A stretch of 64,000 nucleotides of DNA from Bremerella sp. TYQ1 (GTDB lineage Bacteria; Planctomycetota; Planctomycetia; Pirellulales; Pirellulaceae): contig NZ_CP083740.1 of NCBI RefSeq assembly GCF_020150455.1, positions 1,860,001-1,924,000 of the forward strand, written 5' to 3'. This document shows positions 55,218 to 63,889 of the stretch, in pieces. A program made the position numbers and the translations under genes. Within the stretch, counting starts at the first letter, position 1. Each line of letters begins with the position of its first letter. The notes under the pieces are model-generated. The model saw only the letters and a program-made list of their open reading frames with translations. It did no database searches and was not told the DNA's origin.

Positions 55218-55778
55218 TTATCCACCGTAGACTTCAGCCTCGAATGCAATCTCGGCCTCAGCGTCCCACTTCGTTTTGAATGGCTCTACCTGAAGCCTTC
55301 CCAACAGAAATTTCTTCAGGAAATCGCAGAACACTAACGGAAACTCTTGGTATCCACCTGATTCGAATTGCCAAATGACGACGGTCGTCCAGTCGTTGGG
55401 GTGCCCGGTTGTTTTCCATGCAAAGTACACATCGTCTCGGTGACCGAACGGCACGAGACCTCCCTCTTCGGGAAACAATCCAAGCGGGACGTTACCACTA
55501 CCGGCCGCCTTTCGGTATCGGTCTTGTCGACCTATGAAGGTATCAATGAACTGTTCAAAGGACGGCCTCGCCGGGCTATAGACCTCAAAATCATAGGTAT
55601 CGTCAATTACGATAGTGCCTGATCCGTAGGTGCGAGCAAACTTTAGAAAGTCGGCGGGGAATTCGAGCCTCAAACGCTTTTGGACATCGACCAAAGATGA
55701 TTCATCGATATCGATCGGAGCGTCAGGAATGGGCAAAATTGATCGGACTCTCTCGATCACGATACGTTCCTTTAGCAA
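55218..55778 (-). CDS. SUKH (SMI1/KNR4) superfamily protein
   Basis: 186 residues. SUKH pattern: IDESSLVDVQKRLRLEFPAD (E..L...LP.D..... type) then FLKFARTYGSGTIVIDDTYD, GLFPEEGGLVPFGHRDDVYF and VVIWQFESGGYQEFPLVFCD. SUKH proteins are best known as immunity proteins against contact-dependent nuclease toxins. No toxin gene is adjacent. Starts at ATG 55778. Confidence 0.8.
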   Translation of the reverse strand: MLKERIVIERVRSILPIPDAPIDIDESSLVDVQKRLRLEFPADFLKFARTYGSGTIVIDDTYDFEVYSPARPSFEQFIDTFIGRQDRYRKAAGSGNVPLGLFPEEGGLVPFGHRDDVYFAWKTTGHPNDWTTVVIWQFESGGYQEFPLVFCDFLKKFLLGRLQVEPFKTKWDAEAEIAFEAEVYGG

Positions 55779-55867
55779 GGCAATTATGATGGAACAGCAC
55801 GCCCTGGATTGGAGCCGAGAAGTTTTATGACGGACTGCTGCAGCTATCCATTTTACTCGGCCACACG

Positions 55868-56401
55868 TTATGCGTCTTCTGGCGTAAACGAATGTGGGCC
55901 TTCCATTTCCTCTGCACCAATTATCCCCCTCGTATGAAGCGGGCTCGTTCCTTCAAGGATAGAGATGACCAAGTCGATTAATCCCATGTTGGGGATCTCG
56001 TTAGTTCCCGTCTCAACATCCTGAAAGATAATGTTCCAATGAATAGCTGGACCGTCTACATGCCATGCTAAGAAGTCAACGTCCTTGTAAACACCGAAAC
56101 CAAGCAATCCTGGCATTTGGGGATAGACGCGATATTCTAGTTCAAGGGATCTCAGGGCAGCGGTTGTGGCCTCTGCCAGCATAACTGGCGATACAGGACA
56201 CAGAAAACTAGTGATATTTAATCCAGAGTATTTTCTTCGACCTTGAAACATCCCCTGGCCATACGACTCGATCAGCTGCTTATAGTCATCAGGCAGCCTG
56301 AGCCCAAGTTCCTGTTCGACGAGACTCCAATCTCCGGAGCTGTAAAAAGGGTTAGCAGGCGGGGGCACCAAGGCGTGCAGTCGAGAAAGTGGTGTTGCCA
56401 T
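55868..56401 (-). CDS. SUKH superfamily protein, tandem paralog 1
   Basis: 177 residues. SUKH start: WSLVEQELGLRLPDDYKQLI, then ESYGQGMFQGRRKYSGLNIT, PQMPGLLGFGVYKDVDFLAW and NIIFQDVETG. Clearly related to the next gene upstream (56509-57045): both end in GPHSF(T/A)PED, and DNA around the stops is also similar. Tandem duplication followed by divergence is typical of immunity genes. Confidence 0.83.
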   Translation of the reverse strand: MATPLSRLHALVPPPANPFYSSGDWSLVEQELGLRLPDDYKQLIESYGQGMFQGRRKYSGLNITSFLCPVSPVMLAEATTAALRSLELEYRVYPQMPGLLGFGVYKDVDFLAWHVDGPAIHWNIIFQDVETGTNEIPNMGLIDLVISILEGTSPLHTRGIIGAEEMEGPHSFTPEDA

Positions 56402-56508
56402 AAATGTTCTCTGTCTCTGCGACGAATCGTAGCCTCAGTCTTCTTGAGAGATCTTCGGTGAGGCAAAGCGCAAGCGAATGAGCAAACAATTCAGAAACTT
56501 CAGGTACT

Positions 56509-57045
56509 TTAGTCTTCTGGCGCGAAAGAATGTGGTCCCTGCATTTCCCCCTTTTTGATCACTCCCATTTGATGCAAGACGCTTGTCTCTTCCAAAACAG
56601 ATATGGTCAATTGCAAAATGCCAACCTGCTTGATTTCATGAAGCCCTGTTTCTACGTCATGATAAACAATGATCCATTCATCGGGCGGACCTTCGGTGTA
56701 CCAAGAGATTGTGTCCTCATCGGCATATGCTCCCAACCCTAGAAGGCCTGGGACATCTGGATAAACAGGATATGTCAAATTGTCCAGAGTTCGAAGATAA
56801 GCTCCCGCAGCATCGGCCAATTTTGCAGCTGGCGCAGATCTAAAAAAGCTGGTAATCAGCAAACCAGAGTAGTGCTCACACCCCCTGAACACCCCTTGTC
56901 CAAAGAGATCAATCATTCGTTTGTAGTCCGTAGGCAAAGTAACGCCCAAAGACCGCTGCACGTCTTCCCAATTCCCATAGCTGTGCAGCGGTGATGTGGG
57001 CGGCGAAACAAGCTCGCAAAGTCGAGTGAGGAGTGCGTCGGTCAT
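56509..57045 (-). CDS. SUKH superfamily protein, tandem paralog 2
   Basis: 178 residues from ATG 57045 (MTDALLTRLCELVSPPTSPL), chosen because AGCAGGA lies at proper spacing; the frame extends a few codons more. VQRSLGVTLPTDYKRMIDLF, FGQGVFRGCEHYSGLLITSF and VPGLLGLGAYADEDTISWYT match paralog 1 throughout. It is the outermost gene of the minus-strand run. Confidence 0.83.
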   Translation of the reverse strand: MTDALLTRLCELVSPPTSPLHSYGNWEDVQRSLGVTLPTDYKRMIDLFGQGVFRGCEHYSGLLITSFFRSAPAAKLADAAGAYLRTLDNLTYPVYPDVPGLLGLGAYADEDTISWYTEGPPDEWIIVYHDVETGLHEIKQVGILQLTISVLEETSVLHQMGVIKKGEMQGPHSFAPED

Positions 57046-57496
57046 TGTATTCCTGCTCTTGTGCAAATTAGTCAGCTTAATTCAGCCGGACGTATTCAAG
57101 ACCGCTGATAAATCGCGGTTCGCTATTCTTTGCCTTGCAATAGTCGCCTCATCACTCGACTCGCATGAACGATTTAACAGTAATTGGCATTCAAGCACTT
57201 GTCTTTGTAAAGACAATGAACTCGAAATAAGAGCTACCCGGAGTATTGCTTGCATTGGGAGCATTTACCGGCGAGCCATCAGGGACGTTTGACTATTGTG
57301 GCATGTCCAGCGATCGCGTCGCGCAAGCAATACTGCAGCTCTCGATATTTTCCATTAAAATTGGTAAGACGCCAGCAAGCAGTTCGCCCGCGTTCGCATA
57401 ACGCGAGGTTAAATCTCGTCACCGGATCAACTTACCTTCTGCCCATGGAAACGCCGACAGCCGTTTGATTCTAATAAGTCTTGAATCGATGTTCGG
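57046..57496. other. Divergent spacer between the two halves of the array
   Basis: About 450 bp between minus-strand genes (50-57 kb) and plus-strand genes (57.5 kb on). Promoters for both directions should be here. I see no gene or repeat. Confidence 0.4.
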
Positions 57497-58276
57497 ATGT
57501 GTGCCCCCAATCGTGTAAAAATGCCAACTGATAATGTCAACCGTCAGTGGATCTTCCTGGCAATACCACTTGTCATACTTGTCGTCGCGTTTGCGGTAGG
57601 GGCATGGTACCTATTGCGTCCCCCTTCTCAACGGCAGCTGGCCATAGAACAACTGAAGGCAATGGGAGCCGTTGTAACGGACTACCACGGTGAGAAATCT
57701 AATGTAGGCCTGCGACGCGATACTGAACTATCCAAAGCACTACCCCTGTTGCGCGAGTTGCCCAACATGTGGTACTTCTCTGCGCATGATTCTGGCTTCC
57801 GAGACCAAGACTTTCAGTACTTGAGGGAGAACAACAGGCTTGAACTGCTCCTCCTGGAGAATACTGCTGTGACAGGCACGGGGTTTTCTGAACTAGCGAA
57901 CCACCAGAGTTTGAAGCTTGTCCGCGTCAGCGGATGTCCGTTGTCGGTGGCAGGGATTCAGCAATTGGCCGTCTTGCCATCGCTAGAGCACTTGCAAGCG
58001 GGCCGCTTGAATCTCAGCCCGGAGCACCTTGACGCCATGCAATTACTGCGGGTACAGATTCTGAGTCTGAAGGAGTCTAACGTAGATCTGCCGTCACTAA
58101 AAAGACTGTTGAACTCTGGTGGAATTCATGAAGTGGTTCTATCGGGTACGAATCTAACCGCTTCGGAAATTGAACAGCTACGCGTCGATATCCCTTCGGT
58201 CAAGATTTACTACGAGGAGCCCGATCTTGAACTCGATGAAGCTGAGGATTGGGATCCATTGGCTCCAGGGATCTAG
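57497..58276 (+). CDS. Membrane-anchored LRR-like protein
   Basis: 259 residues (ATG 57521 also possible). One membrane helix (WIFLAIPLVILVVAFAVGAW) near the N-terminus, then LRR-like segments: LRENNRLELLLLENTAVTGT, ANHQSLKLVRVSGCPLSVAG and LLRVQILSLKESNVDLPSLK. An acidic C-terminus (EEPDLELDEAEDWDPL) follows. Such proteins are common in planctomycetes; partner unknown. It leads the plus-strand run of immunity-like genes. Confidence 0.68.
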   Translation: MCAPNRVKMPTDNVNRQWIFLAIPLVILVVAFAVGAWYLLRPPSQRQLAIEQLKAMGAVVTDYHGEKSNVGLRRDTELSKALPLLRELPNMWYFSAHDSGFRDQDFQYLRENNRLELLLLENTAVTGTGFSELANHQSLKLVRVSGCPLSVAGIQQLAVLPSLEHLQAGRLNLSPEHLDAMQLLRVQILSLKESNVDLPSLKRLLNSGGIHEVVLSGTNLTASEIEQLRVDIPSVKIYYEEPDLELDEAEDWDPLAPGI

Positions 58277-58321
58277 ATCGAACGTTCCGTACTTGAGCAA
58301 GACACTCGGGATCAAGTTACG

Positions 58322-58693
58322 ATGACATTATCTCCCAATGACCCCAAAACGTGGCGAAACATCGCGGAGCACCCCGCTTTCGAGGAGAAGCCTTTTGATC
58401 CAAGTTGGTACGATGGAGACATCGATGTCGACATTAGGATGCTCGAATCGGCTGCCATCGCAATTCTCTCTCACTTTCCCGATTACTCATGTGAGCTGAT
58501 CGTATTAGACGATTGCACCGTGTACTTTGAGGTGACCAATCAGCAGTCAATTGTCGCATCGGTTTATCCATCCGACACCGACGATTATAGGCGTTGCTAC
58601 TTCGTAGACATCGAAGGAGTCAATGACGAAATGCGTTTTGAGACGATAGACTTAATGATCGAAATGCTGAGGGCCGCGTCCCAGCTGCCATAG
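58322..58693 (+). CDS. Small acidic protein of unknown function, 123 aa
   Basis: ATG 58322 to a TAG at 58693. Acidic, alpha/beta (SCELIVLDDCTVYFEVTNQQ, ETIDLMIEMLRAASQLP). Size, acidity and position are like single-domain immunity proteins, but no family is recognised. Confidence 0.5.
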   Translation: MTLSPNDPKTWRNIAEHPAFEEKPFDPSWYDGDIDVDIRMLESAAIAILSHFPDYSCELIVLDDCTVYFEVTNQQSIVASVYPSDTDDYRRCYFVDIEGVNDEMRFETIDLMIEMLRAASQLP

Positions 58694-58810
58694 CGGCAGT
58701 TCCAGAACGTCGTGAAGCATTCTCGCGCATTTGCCGCTCAGTCCGATTTCCCCTGGCTCGTCTAGAAATAGCTTTTCTGGGCCTTGCCACATTATTCAAT
58801 TAGACTTCGG

Positions 58811-59440
58811 ATGCCTCCATTAACTCCTGATCTTGAATACGCCCAAAACGCTCTCGCAATGTTAAGCCGAGTTGGCGTTCAATTGTCCCCCGGACTATCC
58901 AACAAGGAATTTGAGACTGTCGAGGCGCGTTTCCAATTTCAATTCCCTCCTGATTTGCGTATTCTTTTGGAGATCGCTTTGCCAATCGGCGGTTTTCCCG
59001 GAGTTAGGAGCGGGGAATTTCTGAATTGGCGATTGCCTGACTCCCAAACAGTCCAACAATCCATCGATTGGCTGTGGGAAGGAATCGCTTTCGATATCGA
59101 AAACAACGTCTTTTGGTGCGACGAATGGGGGACAAAGCCGACTGACGTCGTTGACGCACTGCAGATTGCTCGGTGCGAATTTGAACGTCTACCCAGACTC
59201 ATCCCTGTGTACGGTCACCGGTATCTGGCCGCTGTCCCGCGCCAATCCGGTAATCCTGTGTTTTCAATTCATCAAACCGACATCATCTACTACGGACAAA
59301 ATCTGTGGGACTACTTCGACCAGGAATTCGGAGATCATCCTGAAGATTGGTACGCGGGCGAAAGATACGCGACTTTCACTCGCGCAGAATACCAAGCCAT
59401 TCATCGTCATATTCCGTTTTGGAGCGATCTGGTCTCCTAA
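58811..59440 (+). CDS. SUKH (SMI1/KNR4) superfamily protein
   Basis: 209 residues from ATG 58811; a TTG at 58784 is less likely. Characteristic LSNKEFETVEARFQFQFPPD then LRILLEIALPIGGFPGVRSG, HRYLAAVPRQSGNPVFSIHQ and YGQNLWDYFDQEF. This is the subtype common in planctomycetes. Monocistronic. Confidence 0.78.
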   Translation: MPPLTPDLEYAQNALAMLSRVGVQLSPGLSNKEFETVEARFQFQFPPDLRILLEIALPIGGFPGVRSGEFLNWRLPDSQTVQQSIDWLWEGIAFDIENNVFWCDEWGTKPTDVVDALQIARCEFERLPRLIPVYGHRYLAAVPRQSGNPVFSIHQTDIIYYGQNLWDYFDQEFGDHPEDWYAGERYATFTRAEYQAIHRHIPFWSDLVS

Positions 59441-59748
59441 ATATAGGTTTGAAGAATTATTGTCGCACGTGTGTCCCTTCCAAACTTCGACAGTGGGACT
59501 TGGCAACACAGGAGCTGCGTTCAAATTCGATGAAGAGTCCGGCGTCGGATATTGGCGCACGACACTTTCCGTGGAGCCTTCGACGCTAGGCTGGAGAGAA
59601 CAAGAAGTATTACAGGACAAGCAGGTAAAGACGCGATCTTTTCAGATCTCGCACTGCCGAGGGCAACTCAACAACTCGGTCGCTTATAATGCCCTTGTTC
59701 TGACTCCACGTCTCCCTCAGATCAGTCGCCCGAAATAGATGTGACCCA
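59441..59748. other. Spacer with possible coding remnant
   Basis: About 308 bp. One frame on the + strand (FKFDEESGVGYWRTTLSVEP and EQEVLQDKQVKTRSFQISHC, up to 59738) looks protein-like but has no start and may be a broken small gene. Nothing else is seen. Confidence 0.35.
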
Positions 59749-60120
59749 ATGTGCAACATGCTCGACATACTCGCACGTCTTGGTGAATTAGAGTGGTACG
59801 GCATTCGTCGAGCAGAGGTTTCTAATTCACATGCTCCACCAAGCGGTGTGCCAGTGATTACGTTTCGTTTTTCTGAAACGAATTCGAATCAGCATCACGC
59901 CATCCGTACTGCATTGTCATCCTACCACGGAGCTTTTAATTGGACGATCAGTAATGAAGGCGACAAAAACTGGACGATTACGATCTTGGAAGCATGCGAA
60001 CATGGTAGGCCATCGATCACGCGAGCTAGAAGGTGGGGCTCTGAGCATCCTCAAGCGATGGTTGCGATTGGCAAGGATTACGCAAGCCTTCTCGCGCATT
60101 TGGAAAGAGAATTGGGGTAA
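59749..60120 (+). CDS. Protein of unknown function, 123 aa
   Basis: ATG 59749. Alpha/beta with VPVITFRFSETNSNQHHAIR and FNWTISNEGDKNWTITILEA. No recognised family; candidate for the immunity-like set because of size and place. Confidence 0.48.
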   Translation: MCNMLDILARLGELEWYGIRRAEVSNSHAPPSGVPVITFRFSETNSNQHHAIRTALSSYHGAFNWTISNEGDKNWTITILEACEHGRPSITRARRWGSEHPQAMVAIGKDYASLLAHLERELG

Positions 60121-60255
60121 GTATCCTGACGTTGAGGAGTCGGTCGGCTAGAACAAGATGCTAAAATCGCAGGATACGTCACGTTCTTTCGTTAGTTCCT
60201 TCCGATCCGCAGGTGCGGGAGTTCGTTAGGGGGTTTCGTCGAGGTTTATATTGCC

Positions 60256-60564
60256 ATGTGGACTAAAGATGATGCCGTGAAATATGTCATTGAGCACAAG
60301 ATTCCGATCGCGAAAATTGCGTTTGGTGTAGAACATGAATTTCGAGATGATCTTACCGAAGAATGGGAAGGGGGCTGGATTCTCTATTTGGTTCCCGTTG
60401 ATGGAAAGGGATTCTATAAACGCTATTTGATCGAAAAGGAACTAGAAAAGTGTGTTTCGATCGGATCAGCAGGAGTCAACCGAGCAATCGATGATTGCTA
60501 CGGGTATCGTCCGGTAGACAATTGGCCGCCTGAAAATAAAGCTAACGGTTCGGAGAAAGAGTAG
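60256..60564 (+). CDS. Small protein of unknown function, 102 aa
   Basis: ATG 60256 (MWTKDDAVKYVIEHKIPIAK). The centre WEGGWILYLVPVDGKGFYKR is beta-rich, and a conserved-looking GVNRAIDDCYGYRP ends it. It resembles small immunity-type domains in size, but I do not assign a family. Confidence 0.5.
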   Translation: MWTKDDAVKYVIEHKIPIAKIAFGVEHEFRDDLTEEWEGGWILYLVPVDGKGFYKRYLIEKELEKCVSIGSAGVNRAIDDCYGYRPVDNWPPENKANGSEKE

Positions 60565-60728
60565 GAAGCATTTCATCACGTTCTCTTTTCCGGTCGGAGT
60601 GAGCCAGTTTCCCGAAGCCCGGCCGTGCCCCTATCGTCCAACGGGATTTACCGTCGAATGGTGGGTTGGTGGAAAAAAGAAGGACACAAAGCAGTTTCCT
60701 AATTAGCGGCTAAAAGGTATTTAATAAT

Positions 60729-61523
60729 ATGTTTGAAGAGGAAACTGAACTTTATCGCGCCGTGATCAATCGCGATATTGACGAAGTGAGAACGATCTTA
60801 GAACGCGATACCTCACAACTTGATGTGGGTGATGAAGACCGCCATTCTACGCCTCTTCATATAGCTTCGTTTGATGGACAAGCTCACATCTGCAAGCTGT
60901 TACTGATGCACGGTGCGAATGTGGACGCGCGCGACATCAATGGTTGCACACCACTTCACGAGGCGGAGCAACAGGGCTACGAAGAGGTGGTCAAGGTTCT
61001 GCTGGCTCACGGTGCCAGTGTCGAAATACCCGATCATACCGGGTGGACTCCGATATACGCTTCGACAGCGGGCAATTCCATGGGCACAAACATCTGGAAA
61101 GTCTTACTGGATCATGGCGCTCGATTGGACCTGAATTCCGCCTTACGTCTTGATAAGTTCGAGTATGTGCGAGAGACACTTGAACGTGGGGGAACTTTCA
61201 CCAGTAATTCGCTATTCCCTGAAGAACTTCTCGTCGATCTTGTTGAGTGGACGTCTAGATATGACGAGGTGGTCTCCATGGCCGCTTTGCTGTTGCAGCA
61301 TGGGGTGAATGTCAATGGCATGGGCCATATGAAGCAAAATGCCTTGATGATTGCGTGTTCCAATCCTTACTCGCCAGGCGACTTGATTCGTATGCTCCTC
61401 GAGCATGGTGCCGATCCAACCATGCGCCGAACGGTGGCTCCCGCGACAGCCTACCAAATGGCTCAATCCGCCGAAAACCAAAAAGCGATTGAGATACTTG
61501 AAAGTTTCGGCATTAGCGAGTAG
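60729..61523 (+). CDS. Ankyrin repeat protein
   Basis: 264 residues. Five or more ankyrin repeats: HSTPLHIASFDGQAHICKLL, GCTPLHEAEQQGYEEVVKVL, GWTPIYASTAGNSMGTNIWK and KQNALMIACSNPYSPGDLIR. No signal peptide or membrane segment. It may serve as immunity or scaffold; see the other ankyrin gene at 50120-50731. Confidence 0.85.
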   Translation: MFEEETELYRAVINRDIDEVRTILERDTSQLDVGDEDRHSTPLHIASFDGQAHICKLLLMHGANVDARDINGCTPLHEAEQQGYEEVVKVLLAHGASVEIPDHTGWTPIYASTAGNSMGTNIWKVLLDHGARLDLNSALRLDKFEYVRETLERGGTFTSNSLFPEELLVDLVEWTSRYDEVVSMAALLLQHGVNVNGMGHMKQNALMIACSNPYSPGDLIRMLLEHGADPTMRRTVAPATAYQMAQSAENQKAIEILESFGISE

Positions 61524-61565
61524 TCCCTATGGTAGGGAATGCCGTTCCGAAGAGATCCCTTGGCA

Positions 61566-62057
61566 TTAGTTTCCCCAATTAAGCGAACTGGCAAGTTCCC
61601 CAGTACGAAACAACTCGCAGGCTACGTCTATGACTATCTCGGAAGGCATGAGAAACTGCGGCAACACGGTATTCAGATCTCGTTCAGCTACGAAGTAACG
61701 TGGTAGGTCTGTGTACTTCTTGTCAGCTAAAGCGGTCAGCGAATGCGTGACACGTTTGTCACGATAGTAAGTTATGCTCGAAAGATCGCTCGCGAGGGCA
61801 ATAGAAGTCAGTGATCCCGAAGGCGATTCTAAGAAGACTACTCGTGGATCCATATGCAGGAGTGAATTTAGCCATCTACGCAACTGCGATTCAGACGTGA
61901 TGGTAACTCGATCCTCTTCTGACCGCTCTGTTTCTGGCTTAGAGCCATCGACACCGCACCAAGGATGGTCATTAATCATTTCGTAACCATTTATGACTAC
62001 TGCAAAGCAACCAGGGACAATGTGTCGCACACTTTGTACATATCCTGCGAATCGCAC
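61566..62057 (-). CDS. Imm1-like immunity protein
   Basis: 163 residues (GTG start). The centre PRVVFLESPSGSLTSIALAS then SSITYYRDKRV, and the end PSEIVIDVACELFRTGELAS followed by LNWGN, follow the Imm1 pattern (a 'P..I.....A..EF..TG..P..V.W' tail). Imm1 proteins neutralise nuclease toxins delivered by contact or polymorphic systems. Among plus-strand neighbours it is the only minus-strand gene here. Confidence 0.6.
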   Translation of the reverse strand: MRFAGYVQSVRHIVPGCFAVVINGYEMINDHPWCGVDGSKPETERSEEDRVTITSESQLRRWLNSLLHMDPRVVFLESPSGSLTSIALASDLSSITYYRDKRVTHSLTALADKKYTDLPRYFVAERDLNTVLPQFLMPSEIVIDVACELFRTGELASSLNWGN

Positions 62058-62089
62058 ATCAGTCTAGCTCATTTTAAACCCAGGGATAA

Positions 62090-62418
62090 ACTCTGGTCGC
62101 TTTTGGGGGAGCCAACCCGATTTCGTCGACCATCACCATGCTAGATCTCTGCTTTTCGCCCCTTTCTTATTCGTGGCACTCCTTGGCTTGCCACTCGACG
62201 ATGGCCTGAGGATCTTGTTCTTTGGCCTGACGTGTTGGCTTCTGACAACTGAATCCCATGTCGTGCAGGATGCGGCCGAGATGGTCCGGGTTATACTCGA
62301 TGTCGAACTACTGGTGAACGATCTGGGTCATGCCCCTGTTTAACCACCCTTGGCGAATCAAGTCCAACGCCTTCATCCGCCGAGCGTCAAGCTCCGCCGC
62401 CAATCCATGAGGTCGCAT
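62090..62418 (-). pseudogene. IS630-family transposase remnant
   Basis: Minus strand, from ATG 62418: MRPHGLAAELDARRMKALDL, then (after a stop) FDIEYNPDHLGRILHDMGFS, KPTRQAKEQDPQAIVEWQ and, after another stop, MVMVDEIGLAPPKATR. This is the IS630 order: winged HTH, then the start of the DDE domain (Asp in VDE). Two stops and a missing 3' part make it dead. Confidence 0.75.
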
Positions 62419-62604
62419 CGCTAAACTCCGTTTGCAAAACGCCTTGCCGGAAGATTAGTCTACAAGGTTGACCGGCTGAAAGCACTCATTTGGCTGGGTG
62501 TGCAGTGGTCAATAATGGGCTTGTTACCTATGAATCAATCCCCAATGACCTTGGCTATCAGTTCATCAGATGGCTGGATACCCAGTAAAGATAAGGTAGT
62601 AATC

Positions 62605-63252
62605 ATGCAACTTGAATACGATGTAGACGATTCCGGTAATCGATTTCTAAGTGGACGCTTGTTTGAAAACGTTCAGTTTTCCGATTTGGAAATTGCACCA
62701 CGAATGGGTAGTCCCATTCGCATTGAGGACTGCCGTTTTCTAAATTGCTCCACTTCACTGGGAACGTGTCTTATCCGCCGTGGTACTACTCTCGATTCTG
62801 TCGTTTTTTCCAACTTAGATTGTGGAGATGCGATACATGTCAGCTCGGAGGTCTGTTTGAATCGCGTTGTCATTGAGGGCAAGAAACCAAAGTCATTATT
62901 CATTAAGCCACAAGATCGGGAAACCTTTAAGATGCCTGAGGTGCCTGACACCGATTTCCAACTCGACATCACAAACTTTTCTGGGACGGTAGACATCGAG
63001 GGGCTACGTGGCAACATGGTACGAAAGGATCCCAGTCGTCACGTAACCATTCAGGCCAAATGGCGAGATGAAGTGGACTGGAAGGGAATGGGCATTGGTG
63101 GTTCAAGCTACTGGAAAATCTTTGTCCGAAAACTGGCATACAACAATGCCGATGAAGGGGTTTTCAGTCTTCCTGGCCGTTCTCATGATGACTTTTCAGA
63201 AGTGATGCACCAAAAAGAACTGCTAAAGAACGCAGGCCTCCGGTTCGACTAA
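62605..63252 (+). CDS. Protein of unknown function, beta-repeat-like
   Basis: 215 residues from ATG 62605, chosen for AAGG at proper spacing; the frame is open from 62500. The N-terminal half reads like a short beta-helix (FENVQFSDLEIAPRMGSPIR, IEDCRFLNCSTSLGTCLIRR), the C-terminal half is compact (DEVDWKGMGIGGSSYWKIFV). No family recognised; position suggests another array member. Confidence 0.55.
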   Translation: MQLEYDVDDSGNRFLSGRLFENVQFSDLEIAPRMGSPIRIEDCRFLNCSTSLGTCLIRRGTTLDSVVFSNLDCGDAIHVSSEVCLNRVVIEGKKPKSLFIKPQDRETFKMPEVPDTDFQLDITNFSGTVDIEGLRGNMVRKDPSRHVTIQAKWRDEVDWKGMGIGGSSYWKIFVRKLAYNNADEGVFSLPGRSHDDFSEVMHQKELLKNAGLRFD

Positions 63253-63343
63253 ATTCATACCAGCCACTGACATTCTCCAACTATCCGCACTGCCCCAGTG
63301 CCCGGTCCTGTAATATCAACTTTCGCATTGTAAGTCATCACTT

Positions 63344-63889
63344 ATGGAAGCAGCCCTCAAAAAACTGGTCGAGAGAATGCCACCGCCTAAAAAGCCCCGG
63401 TTCTCAAATGTTGACTGGGATCGGCTGGAAAAGGCTCTTGGCCTCACATATCCATCGAGTTTCAAAGACTTTATCGATGTGTATGGCGGCAGCGTCTGGT
63501 TCGACAATGTTTGTCCCTTCTTTTCAGAGGCAAGAACGGAGAAGGAAGCGAAGGACTTCGTGCAATCAGTGAAGAAGAAACTCGCACCGCTCCAAGGAAA
63601 CACTTTTGACGAGTGTTTCAATGCCATCGAGATTCCGCTTTACCCAGCGGACAATGGGCTTTTCCCATTCTTGATCGATTACAGCGGGAACCTCTTTTGT
63701 TGGCAAACGGATCAAAATAGCCCTGACAAATGGCCGGTCGTTTTCTGGAACACAGGGCCAATCACCATTCTGGAGAAGCTGACCATTGCGATGTTGATCG
63801 ACGACTGGCTAATGCGAAAACCCCACATGGTCAAGATCTGGGGAGACATCAACGAATACGAGCCGGATAGGATTCGATTGACGGAATGA
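63344..63889 (+). CDS. SUKH (SMI1/KNR4) superfamily protein
   Basis: 181 residues. VDWDRLEKALGLTYPSSFKD then FIDVYGGSVWFDNVCPFFSE, PLYPADNGLFPFLIDYSGNL and KWPVVFWNTG form a typical SUKH core. Complete gene, ATG 63344 to TGA 63889, last in the window. Confidence 0.82.
   Translation: MEAALKKLVERMPPPKKPRFSNVDWDRLEKALGLTYPSSFKDFIDVYGGSVWFDNVCPFFSEARTEKEAKDFVQSVKKKLAPLQGNTFDECFNAIEIPLYPADNGLFPFLIDYSGNLFCWQTDQNSPDKWPVVFWNTGPITILEKLTIAMLIDDWLMRKPHMVKIWGDINEYEPDRIRLTE

Noticed and set aside
59151..59738. 195-codon plus-strand frame overlapping the SUKH gene.
   Set aside because: Its first half is out of frame with a well-supported SUKH protein. Only the second half (after 59440) might be a remnant, noted in the spacer entry.
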